From an uncultured Christensenellaceae bacterium (lineage in GTDB: Bacteria; Bacillota; Clostridia; Christensenellales; Borkfalkiaceae), in assembly GCA_910587005.1 (NCBI GenBank), contig CAJULB010000002.1, positions 248,001 to 312,000 on the forward strand: a stretch of 64,000 nt of DNA, in the 5' to 3' direction. The position numbers and the translations under genes were made by a program. Below are positions 17,781 to 26,182 of the stretch, one piece after another. Every line of letters starts with the position of its first letter. The stretch's first letter is position 1. The notes under the pieces are model-generated. The model made no database searches. It was not told the DNA's origin and saw only the letters and a program-made list of their open reading frames with translations.

Positions 17781-18950
17781 TCAAGAAATTCCTTTTAAAA
17801 ACTCCTCTATCCGCACAAGCGCTTTTTTGATATTTTCCATAGAAGCCGCGTATGAACACCGCACAAAGTTTTTGCCCGCTTCGCCGAAAGCGCTGCCCGG
17901 CACAACCGCAACCTTTGCTTCCTTAATAAGCTTTTCGGCGAACCCGTCGCCGTCCAGCCCCGTGCTTTCAACGTTTGCAAATATGTAAAAAGCGCCTTGC
18001 GGACGCATACATTTAAGCCCGAGCGCGTTAAGCCCTTCCGCAAGCACCCGTCCGCGTTCTGCGTAGTCGGCGCGCATTTCTTCAATAAACGAAAACCCGC
18101 CCGCAAAACCGTCTTTAAGCGCGGTTATAGCCGCAACCTGACCCATTCTCGGCGCGCAGATTATGGTATGGGTATGAATTTCCACCACCGCTTTATCTAT
18201 GTAATCGGGACAGCAGATATAGCCGACGCGCCAGCCCGTCATAGCAAAGGTTTTGGAAAAGCCCCCTATATATATCGTTCTTTCGCTCATTTGAGGGAGC
18301 GCAGCAACCGAATAATGCCTGCCGGTATAGTTCAGCTCGGCGTAAATTTCGTCGGAAATTACAAGCAAATCTTTTTGCTTTACGAACTCTGCAATTTCTT
18401 CAAGCTGAGCCTTTGTTGCAACCGCGCCCGTGGGGTTGTTGGGGTATGATAAAATCACCGCTTTGGTTTTATCGGTCAAAACATTTTGCAAATCCTGCGC
18501 AGTCGGCACAAAGCAGTTTGCTTCGGCGCACTTCACGGGGACGGGTACCCCGCCCGCAAGCGCAACCGCAGGCGCGTAGGAAACATAGTAAGGCTCGGGC
18601 AGAAGAATTTCGTCGCCCGCGTCGCAGATTGCGCGCAAAGCCAAATCCACCGCCTCGCTTGCGCCGACGGTTATAACCGTGTTTTCGGCGGGATACCGCA
18701 CGTTGAAACGTTCTGCAAGATAGCGCGAAACAAGCTCGCGCAGTTCCGAAAGCCCTCGGCAGCCCGTGTATTGCGTGTTGCCCTGCTCGATAAGCCCGAG
18801 CGCCGCGCGCCGAGCCGTTTCCGGCGTTTTGAAGTCGGGTTCGCCCACGCCGAGGGAAATTAACTGTTTATCGCCGTCGGCAAGCCCGAAATAGTTTAAA
18901 AAACTGCTCGGTTTAAGCCTGCGCGCTGATTTGCTTAAAAAATTACGCAT
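17781..18950 (-). CDS. PLP-dependent aminotransferase, class I/II
   Basis: 389 residues, fold-I aspartate-type aminotransferase. Visible: LGVGEPDF at the N-terminus, YPNNPTGA, the ISDEIY Asp that contacts the pyridine nitrogen, and the PLP lysine in GFSKTFAMTGWR (Lys233). Substrate is uncertain (aspartate or aromatic/branched amino acids). No ribosome-binding site. The promoter TTGCAG-17-TATAAT ends six bases before the ATG, so the transcript should be leaderless. It diverges from a small gene at 19,050 whose promoter has the same geometry. Confidence 0.93.
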   Translation of the reverse strand: MRNFLSKSARRLKPSSFLNYFGLADGDKQLISLGVGEPDFKTPETARRAALGLIEQGNTQYTGCRGLSELRELVSRYLAERFNVRYPAENTVITVGASEAVDLALRAICDAGDEILLPEPYYVSYAPAVALAGGVPVPVKCAEANCFVPTAQDLQNVLTDKTKAVILSYPNNPTGAVATKAQLEEIAEFVKQKDLLVISDEIYAELNYTGRHYSVAALPQMSERTIYIGGFSKTFAMTGWRVGYICCPDYIDKAVVEIHTHTIICAPRMGQVAAITALKDGFAGGFSFIEEMRADYAERGRVLAEGLNALGLKCMRPQGAFYIFANVESTGLDGDGFAEKLIKEAKVAVVPGSAFGEAGKNFVRCSYAASMENIKKALVRIEEFLKGIS

Positions 18951-19049
18951 AATAATATTATATTAAAAATTTTACGCAACTGCAAGTAAAATATAGTTAA
19001 GTCGGCAAAAACCGTTGCGCAAAAAGTTTTTCTTTAATATAATCAGTAT
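18951..19049. promoter_or_regulatory. Pair of divergent leaderless-type promoters
   Basis: Leftward: TTGCAG (18,980-18,985 on minus), 17 bases, TATAAT (18,957-18,962), six bases, ATG at 18,950. Rightward: TTGCGC (19,015-19,020), 17 bases, TATAAT (19,038-19,043), six bases, ATG at 19,050. Neither ATG has a Shine-Dalgarno. Confidence 0.7.
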
Positions 19050-19310
19050 ATGTTTAGAATTTGGGCAAAAGTAATGAAAGGCGAAAAAATTATAAAGCAA
19101 TATAATTACGAAAACGCGGAGAAGTTTACTTATTCGCATTTTTTCAAATATCTTGCGGATATTTGCTACGAGCTGGATATTCCCACACCCGTGCTTTTGA
19201 AAACGCATATTTTCAATTACGCAAAATTCCGCACGGTGCGTTTTTTGCCGCGCGATTTTACCGAACAGCCCGACTTCGATAAGCTTATCCTGGATAATAT
19301 TTCTTTTTAA
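19050..19310 (+). CDS. Conserved-looking small protein, unknown
   Basis: 86 residues, mixed basic and aromatic, opening MFRIWAKVMKGEKIIKQY and with PTPVLLKTHIFNYAKFRTVR in the middle. No transmembrane segment and no family I recognise. Support for a real gene is the well-formed promoter exactly upstream (TTGCGC-17-TATAAT-6-ATG) and the normal amino-acid composition. It is followed 16 bases later by a small membrane protein gene. Confidence 0.65.
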   Translation: MFRIWAKVMKGEKIIKQYNYENAEKFTYSHFFKYLADICYELDIPTPVLLKTHIFNYAKFRTVRFLPRDFTEQPDFDKLILDNISF

Positions 19311-19326
19311 AGCACATACTGCGCAT

Positions 19327-19536
19327 ATGAAAGTTTCTTGCTATATGTGCGTTGCAAATCTGATTGTTTTAGGCATATGCGGGGGGGTATTTGCATTTTC
19401 GGGCTTTAATCTGCTTGAATTTATATTCTTCGGCAACCAAATGCTGTACCGCGGATTTTTAGCCGTGTGCGCCGTTTCCGCGCTGTTCTGCATATATTCG
19501 CTGATTGCTTTTAAGCCCTTTAAAGGGTTGAAATAA
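19327..19536 (+). CDS. Small membrane protein, DUF378-like
   Basis: 69 residues with two transmembrane helices (about 8-30 and 40-62) and the pattern ...GFNLLEFIFFG...LYRGFLAVCAVSALFCIYSL, which resembles the DUF378 family. Role unknown. Weak translation signals. A perfect hairpin terminator (19,551-19,574) closes the unit. Confidence 0.6.
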   Translation: MKVSCYMCVANLIVLGICGGVFAFSGFNLLEFIFFGNQMLYRGFLAVCAVSALFCIYSLIAFKPFKGLK

Positions 19537-19550
19537 TTATAAAATTAACG

Positions 19551-19574
19551 CCCCGCCGCAATTTTGCGGCGGGG
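19551..19574 (+). terminator. Hairpin terminator
   Basis: CCCCGCCGC and GCGGCGGGG flank AATTTT, followed by CTTATT. It ends the 19,050-19,536 unit. Confidence 0.85.
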
Positions 19575-19611
19575 CTTATTAACATTATAAATACGGCTAA
19601 GCCTTAGAGAA

Positions 19612-19706
19612 ACAAGCTAAACACGGAAAGCAAGCGCCGACCGCGGGAAGTGTACACAGACGTACGCGACCATGGCGAAGCACAGCCTGACACAATATCG
19701 CGCAGT
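19612..19706 (+). repeat. Structured intergenic repeat, copy C
   Basis: Same layout as copies A and B: ACAAGCTAAACACGG lead-in, outer arm CGCC (19,635-19,638) / GGCG (19,674-19,677), central hairpin GTAC/GTAC with the block TACACAGACGTACGC shared with copy A, and a tail ending near the next gene. Confidence 0.65.
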
Positions 19707-20726
19707 TTACACAACGTCTATTTTAAGGCTTGCGCCGGTGTTCGCATCCTGATACATCACCCAGTAACCGTTTTCCGCGCTTTCCGTTGACGACGGTATA
19801 AAGGACGCCAGCCCCTGCATGCTTTCCGGCGGTTTGGAAGTGTTTGCGGAAGGCACTCCGTAGCAGATATATAAGGGCTTAACCCCGTCATATATCACGC
19901 CGAACACATAAAACTTATTGTCGCCGTAAGAAATTTTTACCCATTTGGAGCCGTGCACAACGCTCTGCAAATCTTCCGCGGGAGGATAAGCGGACAAAAG
20001 CCCCTCAATTTCGGCTTTCATACGCTTGTAAAAATTGCCGCCCGCAAGAGGACCGCCCGAAGCAATCCCGCCGTAACTTTCCGCAAAAGACGCTTCATTG
20101 CGGGATATATCGGGGCCTACGCCGCTTTTGTCCGTCTGGAAAGCGCAAGTATCCGCCTCATTTTGCACAGGCTTGCGCCCGTTTTTTTCTTCCTGCGCAC
20201 CCGCGCGTACAGCGCCGCCGTTTTCATCAGCTTCTGCGAATTCATAATAATTTACCTCCGTTATCGCCTCGTCGTCGTAATCGGTCTGTTCTCCGCTGTC
20301 GCCGGAACCGCTGTTACCGCCCGTTGCCGCGGTTCCCCCGCTAAGCCCGTTTTTTATGTTTTCGGCGCGTTCCACCTCCGCTTTAATCGTCAGCGCCGCG
20401 CCGTGGAAGTTTCCGCTTACGGCCGAAGCCACGGGATATACCCCGCCGTTTATGTAGCAAATAAGCGCGGCAAAGCCCGAGCCCGTTTCCAGCGAAGACG
20501 CGCCCTCGAAAAACCCGTCCTCGACTATAAGCGTGCCGTTTCCGTCCGAAACCGCCGTAACGTACCGCCCCTCGGAAAGCGGCGCAAAATTTATAAACGT
20601 TACCTCTATTTTTAAACTGGCGCCGTAGCGTTCGGCCTTGACAAGCCCCGTCAGCGCGCCGCCGTCGGCAGAAAAACCGTCCTTTAAACCTTTAATAACA
20701 GCAATGTTTTTAGTATATCCGCCCAT
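19707..20726 (-). CDS. Conserved-type protein of unknown function
   Basis: 339 residues, no signal peptide. The N-terminal ~130 residues look beta-rich with repeated GxL/ExxF patterns, the middle (130-230) is low-complexity and acidic, and the C-terminal ~105 residues form a compact block with KRMKAEIEGLLSAYPP, GSKWVKISYGDNKFYVFGVI and GYWVMYQDA, which looks strongly folded. I do not recognise a named domain. GAAGG precedes the ATG, with a TATAAT further upstream. It is convergent with the 19.0-19.5 kb unit and divergent from pckG. Confidence 0.7.
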   Translation of the reverse strand: MGGYTKNIAVIKGLKDGFSADGGALTGLVKAERYGASLKIEVTFINFAPLSEGRYVTAVSDGNGTLIVEDGFFEGASSLETGSGFAALICYINGGVYPVASAVSGNFHGAALTIKAEVERAENIKNGLSGGTAATGGNSGSGDSGEQTDYDDEAITEVNYYEFAEADENGGAVRAGAQEEKNGRKPVQNEADTCAFQTDKSGVGPDISRNEASFAESYGGIASGGPLAGGNFYKRMKAEIEGLLSAYPPAEDLQSVVHGSKWVKISYGDNKFYVFGVIYDGVKPLYICYGVPSANTSKPPESMQGLASFIPSSTESAENGYWVMYQDANTGASLKIDVV

Positions 20727-20857
20727 AATAAAACCTTCGATTAATGAATATTATAACAGTATACAATATAAAAATTTTGAGTAAATATGTAAAAATATGT
20801 AATTTTTGTGTAGATTAATTCCACAGAAAATTCACAGCCTTATTTTGCGTAATTAGT

Positions 20858-20932
20858 TTGCTTTTTTTATAACTTTATTTTATAATGTTATTTGTAAAAA
20901 TATGATTTTTTCAAGGAGAGGTTAAAACACAT
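20858..20932 (+). promoter_or_regulatory. Promoter and ribosome-binding site of pckG
   Basis: TTGCTT (20,858-20,863), 17 bases, TATAAT (20,881-20,886), then a roughly 40-base leader with AAGGAGAGG before the ATG at 20,933. This is a classical leadered promoter, useful for contrast with the leaderless ones nearby. Confidence 0.75.
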
Positions 20933-22747
20933 ATGGCACTTACAAAAAACAGGAAAATTCTTGAATTCGTTGAAGAAAGCGCAGAACTTGCCCAGCCCGA
21001 TAAAATTGTTTGGATTGACGGAAGCGAGGCGCAGATTAACGCGTTGAAGAAAGAAGCCGTAAAAAGCGGCGAACTTATCAAGCTTAACCAGACCCTGCTC
21101 CCCGACTGCTATCTTCACCGCACAAAGGTGAACGACGTTGCGCGCGTTGAGGACAGAACGTTTATATGCACTAAAAACAAGGAAGACGCAGGCCCCATCA
21201 ACTACTGGATGGACCCCAACGAAGCTTACGAGCTTTGCAACGAGATTGCGCGCGGCTCTATGAAGGGCAGAACAATGTACGTTATCCCCTATTCGATGGG
21301 CGTTGTGGGCAGCAGCTTTGCAAAATACGGCATAGAAGTAACCGACAGCATCTACGTTGTGCTTAATATGAACATTATGACGCGCGTAGGCAAGGACGTT
21401 CTGACGGAAATCGGCAAGGAAGGCGACTTTATCAAGGGCTTCCACGCAAAGTGCGACGTTGACGCAGACAAGCGCTATATTATGCACTTCCCCGAAGACA
21501 ACACCATTATTTCCGTTAACTCGGCTTACGGCGGAAACGTTTTGCTCGGCAAAAAGTGCTTTGCACTCAGAATTGCCTCCTACCTCGGCAAAAACGAGGG
21601 CTGGATGGCAGAGCATATGCTTATTTTGGGCGTAACCTTCCCCGACAAAACCAAAAAGTACGTTGCGGCGGCTTTCCCCTCGGCTTGCGGAAAGACCAAC
21701 CTTGCAATGCTTATTCCCCCCAAACACTATAAAGAGGCGGGCTATGAAATCGAAACCGTCGGCGACGACATTGCGTGGATTCGCGTAGGCGAGGACGGCA
21801 GACTTTGGGCCGTTAACCCCGAAAACGGCTTCTTCGGCGTTGCCCCCGGCACGAACGAACACTCCAACTACAACGCATTGCAGTCCACAAAGCGCGGAAC
21901 AATCTTTACAAACGTTGCGCTTAACACAGACGATATGACAGTTTGGTGGGAAGGACTTTCCAAAGAACTGCCCGAACACTGCATCGACTGGACGGGCAAG
22001 CCCTGGAACCCTGCAAAATTCGACAAAAAAGACAAATCCACCTGCTCGGCGCACCCCAACTCGCGCTTTACCGCGCCCGCTGAAAACTGCCCCTGCATTT
22101 CACCCGAGTTCAACTCCAAAACGGGCGTGCCCCTTTCCGCAATCATTTTCGGCGGAAGACGAGCAAGCACTACTCCCCTTGTATATCAGTCGCGCGACTG
22201 GAACCACGGCGTGTTTATCGGCTCGGCAATGTCCTCGGAAACGACTGCGGCGGCTACGGGCGCAACCGGCGTTTTGCGCCACGACCCCATGGCAATGAAG
22301 CCTTTCACGGGCTATCATATGGGCGATTACTTCGCACACTGGGTTGAAATGGGCAAAAAGGTTAAAAATCCTCCCAAAATTTTCAACGTTAACTGGTTCA
22401 GAACGGACGAAAAGGGCAACTTTATGTGGCCCGGCTTCGGCGACAATATGCGCGTGCTGGAATGGATTTTGAAGCGTTGCGACGAGAACCCCATCGACGC
22501 GGTTGAAACGGCTATCGGCTACGTTCCCAACCCCGAAGATATTGATATTTCCGAGCTTGATTATGAAATCTGCAAGGGTAAGAAGTTCGATAAAGCGGCT
22601 TTGGCTGAAATTCTTACCGTTGACAAGGAAAAATGGGCTAAGGAAGCGGAGGAGATTGAAGGCTACTACAACGGCACAATCGGCAGCCGTATCCCTCAGG
22701 AGCTTTGGGACTGCCTTGAAACCTTAAAGAAAAACTGCAAAAAATAA
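20933..22747 (+). CDS. pckG: Phosphoenolpyruvate carboxykinase (GTP)
   Basis: 604 residues. Interconverts oxaloacetate and PEP using GTP/GDP; in fermenters it may run in the carboxylating direction. The P-loop-like kinase motif FPSACGKTNLAM (248-259) and the GTP-enzyme block FGGRRASTTPLV with NHGVFIGSAMSSETTAA separate it from the ATP-type enzyme. A strong ribosome-binding site and promoter suggest high expression. Followed by a terminator at 22,775-22,803. Confidence 0.97.
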   Translation: MALTKNRKILEFVEESAELAQPDKIVWIDGSEAQINALKKEAVKSGELIKLNQTLLPDCYLHRTKVNDVARVEDRTFICTKNKEDAGPINYWMDPNEAYELCNEIARGSMKGRTMYVIPYSMGVVGSSFAKYGIEVTDSIYVVLNMNIMTRVGKDVLTEIGKEGDFIKGFHAKCDVDADKRYIMHFPEDNTIISVNSAYGGNVLLGKKCFALRIASYLGKNEGWMAEHMLILGVTFPDKTKKYVAAAFPSACGKTNLAMLIPPKHYKEAGYEIETVGDDIAWIRVGEDGRLWAVNPENGFFGVAPGTNEHSNYNALQSTKRGTIFTNVALNTDDMTVWWEGLSKELPEHCIDWTGKPWNPAKFDKKDKSTCSAHPNSRFTAPAENCPCISPEFNSKTGVPLSAIIFGGRRASTTPLVYQSRDWNHGVFIGSAMSSETTAAATGATGVLRHDPMAMKPFTGYHMGDYFAHWVEMGKKVKNPPKIFNVNWFRTDEKGNFMWPGFGDNMRVLEWILKRCDENPIDAVETAIGYVPNPEDIDISELDYEICKGKKFDKAALAEILTVDKEKWAKEAEEIEGYYNGTIGSRIPQELWDCLETLKKNCKK

Positions 22748-22774
22748 TTAATCTTGATAATATTATAAAGGATA

Positions 22775-22803
22775 AGCGGAGCGGGCAAATTGCCCGCTCC
22801 GCT
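22775..22803 (+). terminator. Hairpin terminator of pckG
   Basis: AGCGGAGCGGGCAA pairs perfectly with TTGCCCGCTCCGCT, followed by GTTTTTGTT. Confidence 0.9.
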
Positions 22804-22823
22804 GTTTTTGTTGCTAATATTAC

Positions 22824-23035
22824 CTGTCATTTCGAGCGTAGTCGAGAAATCCCCACGTGTTAGCGCCTAAGACTTTGGGATTTCTCCACTCTCTTTCGCT
22901 CGGTCGAAATGACACCCCCTGCCTGAGGCGGGGGGATTAAGGGGGGGTGGTTTCTTAAAACTACCAGATGCTTCCGCAAGCGTCAGCATGACACTATTTT
23001 GTCATTCCGCAAGCGTCAGCATGACAGGTAACAAT
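22824..23035. repeat. Dispersed repeat cluster
   Basis: GTCATTTCGAGCG at about 22,827 mirrored by TCGGTCGAAATGAC near 22,900, then GATGCTTCCGCAAGCGTCAG (about 22,967-) and a second CCGCAAGCGTCAGCATGACA unit near 23,008. Together with the two flanking hairpins this fills the 420-base gap between pckG and jag. No gene seen. Confidence 0.8.
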
Positions 23036-23110
23036 TAGCAATATTATATACCCCTAACCGAGGTAAGCACCGATTATTTATTGGGGCTTGAAGATTAAAA
23101 GTTAACAAAC

Positions 23111-23144
23111 AGCGCGCCGCGCGGTTATAACCGCGCGGCGCGCT
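23111..23144. terminator. Perfectly palindromic hairpin terminator
   Basis: AGCGCGCCGCGCGGTT is followed directly by its exact reverse complement after AT, giving a ~16-bp stem. It ends the leftward dnaN-to-jag gene series. Confidence 0.85.
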
Positions 23145-23167
23145 TTAAATTATACTGTTGAAAAATA

Positions 23168-24067
23168 TTATTCTTCGTTGTTTTCTGCGGGCGCTTGCGT
23201 ATTTTCGCTTGATTCAGCAGTTTTGTTTGCACCGCTGTTGCCGAGGAAGGTTCCGAAATAAATTTCCTTTTTGCCGCGTTTTGCGCCGCCGTTTCCGCCG
23301 GAAGAACGCTTTTCACCTCGTCCGCCGTTGTCACGACCGCCCCGTCTGCCGCGGTTATCGCCTCTGCCTCCGCGGTCGCGTCTGTCACCTCTGCGGTTAT
23401 CGTTGCGCTCGCCGCGTCTTTCGCCGAAGCGCACCCCTCTGTCGCCGGGTTTTGCGTTGTGGGGAATGACTACGATATATCTTGCAGGCTCTCTGCCCTC
23501 GGAAATAGTTTTAACTTCGGTATTGTCCATAAGCGCGGCGTGAATAATACGGCGCTCATAAGGCGTCATAGGCTCCAAAGTCATTTTTCTGCCCGTTTCA
23601 ACCGCTTTTTTAGCTAATTTCTGAGCGAGCGATTTAAGCGTTTCTTCACGCTGGGCGCGGTAATTTTCACAGTCAACTACAACCTTCTTGTACTCGTCCC
23701 TGCCGATATTCGCATACGCGCCCGCCATGCATTGAACGGCATCCAAAACGTCGCCGCGCTTGCCTATAACGCGCGCCGAATTTGCCGTTATTATGTTGAT
23801 TTTAACCGCTTCTTCGTCGTCTGCAACGTTGCACTCCGCCGTAATGTTGAGAATTTTAAGCAGTCCGCTTATAAATTCCGCGGCGCGCTGACCGTCCGAA
23901 CGCTTTTTGGTGACGCGAACCTTTGCTTTGACCGAGCCGAAAAGCTTCTTTTTGCCTTCTTCGATAACCTCTATTTCCGCCTCGTCGCGGGTAATTCCGA
24001 GCGCTATAAGTCCTTCTAAAATAGCCTCGTCTACAGATTTACCTGTAAATACGTTTTCGTTTTCCAT
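23168..24067 (-). CDS. jag: RNA-binding protein Jag/KhpB with RGG-rich tail
   Basis: 299 residues: Jag-N domain (about 4-52, with KKLFGSVKAKV), KH domain with the GxxG loop IGKRGD (101-106), R3H domain with ERRIIHAAL (171-179), then a C-terminal extension (207-265) dense in RGG/RG/GGR repeats and an acidic end. Jag/KhpB binds RNA with KhpA and affects cell division and elongation. An RGG tail of this kind is not part of the usual ~200-residue Jag core. GAGG precedes the ATG, and the gene follows yidC directly, the normal order. Confidence 0.95.
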   Translation of the reverse strand: MENENVFTGKSVDEAILEGLIALGITRDEAEIEVIEEGKKKLFGSVKAKVRVTKKRSDGQRAAEFISGLLKILNITAECNVADDEEAVKINIITANSARVIGKRGDVLDAVQCMAGAYANIGRDEYKKVVVDCENYRAQREETLKSLAQKLAKKAVETGRKMTLEPMTPYERRIIHAALMDNTEVKTISEGREPARYIVVIPHNAKPGDRGVRFGERRGERNDNRRGDRRDRGGRGDNRGRRGGRDNGGRGEKRSSGGNGGAKRGKKEIYFGTFLGNSGANKTAESSENTQAPAENNEE

Positions 24068-25363
24068 TTATTTTAACCTCTTTCTCGTAATTGGCTTTTT
24101 ATTTTTATTTAAATAGTCGTCGCCCTTTTTCTCGAATGTTACGGCAACTATTTTATTGATAATCAGCGTTGATACAAGGCCGTAAACCGTGCTTATAATC
24201 ATATACGTAGAGAACGCCGCGCTGTACATAAACGAAACCGCGCCGAAGATAATGGGCATCATTACCATCATCCATTTGGTGGTTTTAGCCGCCGAACCGT
24301 CTACAGAGCTTAACTCGTTAGCGGCCTTTTGCGAGCGTGACATTATAAACTGTTGCAAGAACATAAGCCCTATCGACAGCACTATAAGCACGAAATATCC
24401 GTTATAAGTTTTGCCGGGGAGCTTTTTTGCGGTAATATCGGGGTTTTCGGGGTCAACGTTGCGCAAAAAGTAAGTTACTTCGTTATAGCTTTCCTCATAA
24501 GAAGCTATATCCGAGCCGTTCGAAGCCCTCGAAATGGAAGATTTGAATTTGGAATAGTCGGGCACTACCTTGTTTAACATACTGTCAGGATACCAGACGT
24601 TGCCTATCCAGCCGAAACGGTTGACTTTGTTGTTTTCGTAATAGAAATTCGCCGCCGCGCGCTGTGCGTTGACGCGAACGAACTCGCTTACTACTTTGAA
24701 TTTTCCCGCTTCGTTTTTGTCGTTGAATTCGTTTAAAAATTTGGTTTTTTCTTCGTCGGAAAGTTTTTTCTCCGAGCAGTAATATTCGGTAAAGTTATCG
24801 AAAATCACTTTATAACTGCCGTTCTCACCGACAAGGAAGTGCTTTTTATCGGTATCTTCCGCCGAAGTCTGAACGTAAACTTCAACGCTTTGGTTATAAG
24901 CGTCCACCATATGGTTGTAAGTGGTGATAATTGCATAGTTTGAATAGGTTGAAAACGCGCCCATAACCACAATGAAGATTACAAGCGATACAATCATCGG
25001 CAGGCACGCGCCGAGCGGACTGTAACCGTTCTGCTTTTGCAGTTCCATAACCTTCTGACTGTACATAGTTTTATCGTTTGCGTACTGTTTTTGCAGTTTT
25101 TCCATCTGCGGACGCATTTTTTCCATTATAAGCGACTGTTTTTTGGTCTTTACTTTGGAATATATATCAAGCGGTAAAACTATCGTTTTAAGGCACAGCG
25201 TAAACACAACAACGCCGATTATAACGCCGCCGGAAACGCCGCTGAAAATATCAAACAGCCAGCTGATTAATTTTCCTATCCAGTTGAGGTTCACAGAACC
25301 TATTTTTTCGACCGCAAAATCAATAAAATTCTGCGAAGCCGAAAGCAAACTTAAAACGTTCAT
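24068..25363 (-). CDS. yidC: Membrane protein insertase YidC/Oxa1
   Basis: 431 residues. The Firmicutes YidC core has five transmembrane helices: first helices near 30-60, the substrate-groove region with QKQNGYSPLGACLP, and C-terminal helices ending with MYSAAFSTYMIISTVYGLVST. An extracytoplasmic insertion (about 160-310) is longer than usual. It inserts membrane proteins alone or with Sec. The gene abuts yidD upstream and jag downstream. Confidence 0.95.
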   Translation of the reverse strand: MNVLSLLSASQNFIDFAVEKIGSVNLNWIGKLISWLFDIFSGVSGGVIIGVVVFTLCLKTIVLPLDIYSKVKTKKQSLIMEKMRPQMEKLQKQYANDKTMYSQKVMELQKQNGYSPLGACLPMIVSLVIFIVVMGAFSTYSNYAIITTYNHMVDAYNQSVEVYVQTSAEDTDKKHFLVGENGSYKVIFDNFTEYYCSEKKLSDEEKTKFLNEFNDKNEAGKFKVVSEFVRVNAQRAAANFYYENNKVNRFGWIGNVWYPDSMLNKVVPDYSKFKSSISRASNGSDIASYEESYNEVTYFLRNVDPENPDITAKKLPGKTYNGYFVLIVLSIGLMFLQQFIMSRSQKAANELSSVDGSAAKTTKWMMVMMPIIFGAVSFMYSAAFSTYMIISTVYGLVSTLIINKIVAVTFEKKGDDYLNKNKKPITRKRLK

Positions 25364-25370
25364 ATAAAAT

Positions 25371-25661
25371 TTAAATAACCCATTTTAATTTGAAGTATTT
25401 TTCCGGTGCGGGGTCGTAACCGCCTTTGGAAAGCGGGTTGCACCGCAAAAGCCGCCAAACGCCTAATAAAATTCCCAAAATTACGCCTTTGTTGTTGATG
25501 CATCTTTTCATATATTCCGAGCAGGTCGGCTGATAAAGGCAGGTATGGCGGGAAAAATGCTTTTGATAAAACACGATAGGGCGCATAAAAAGCATCTTTA
25601 AATACGGTTTAAAAACCTTGCGCCTTGCGTTTTTTAAAAACTTTTTCAGCTTTTTTTGCAT
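25371..25661 (-). CDS. yidD: Membrane protein insertion efficiency factor YidD
   Basis: 96 residues with the YidD signature CLYQPTCSEYM, followed by GILLGVWRLLRCNPLSKGGYDP. It has a longer basic N-terminus than many members. It assists YidC-dependent insertion. It overlaps the end of rnpA by 16 bases, the standard rpmH-rnpA-yidD-yidC-jag arrangement. Confidence 0.96.
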   Translation of the reverse strand: MQKKLKKFLKNARRKVFKPYLKMLFMRPIVFYQKHFSRHTCLYQPTCSEYMKRCINNKGVILGILLGVWRLLRCNPLSKGGYDPAPEKYFKLKWVI

Positions 25662-25975
25662 TCGTTGACCTTTTTAAAGCAAATTTTCAGGCTTTTGCAA
25701 AAGTTGTTATAACTGTATTCTTCCGCAACCTTGGGCACCAAAATAACCGAACACGGTTTGTCCAAAAATTGCAGAGTATCCGCAAAAGAAGCTCTTAAAA
25801 GTCTTTTTATTCTGTTTCTTTTTACGGCTTTACCGTGTTTTTTGGATACGGCAACGCCCATAGAAAGCTTATCCGAAGAAAAATACACCAACGTTATATA
25901 AGGGGAAAATACTTTTTTTCCCCTCGTAAACAGCTTCTGAAAGTCGGTGTTTTTCTTTAATCTTAGATATTTCAC
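25646..25975 (-). CDS. rnpA: Ribonuclease P protein component
   Basis: 109 residues, basic, with N-terminal RLKKNTDFQKLF and the RNR signature KRNRIKRLLR. It binds the catalytic RNase P RNA that matures tRNA 5' ends. The start is GTG, only three bases after the rpmH stop (TAA AAG GTG), so it is probably translated by coupling with rpmH. Confidence 0.95.
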   Translation of the reverse strand: MKYLRLKKNTDFQKLFTRGKKVFSPYITLVYFSSDKLSMGVAVSKKHGKAVKRNRIKRLLRASFADTLQFLDKPCSVILVPKVAEEYSYNNFCKSLKICFKKVNECKKS

Positions 25976-25978
25976 CTT

Positions 25979-26113
25979 TTATGCCGAAAGCTTTTTTCTG
26001 CCTTTGTTTCTTCTTCTTTTCAAAACCTTTCTTCCCGCGGTGGAAGCCATTCTCTTTCTGAATCCGTGAACCTTGTTTCTCTGTCTTTTCTTGGGCTGGT
26101 ATGTTCTTTTCAT
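25979..26113 (-). CDS. rpmH: 50S ribosomal protein L34
   Basis: A 44-residue highly basic ribosomal protein, read on the minus strand as MKRTYQPKKRQRNKVHGFRK and ending in a KGRKKLSA tail. Sequence and length are typical. AGGAG lies before the ATG. Immediately upstream of rnpA. Confidence 0.97.
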   Translation of the reverse strand: MKRTYQPKKRQRNKVHGFRKRMASTAGRKVLKRRRNKGRKKLSA

Positions 26114-26182
26114 AATTAACTCCTCAATTTAGCAAAAATTTATAATTTTACTTACTTATAATATAATTAAAAACTGTCAAAG

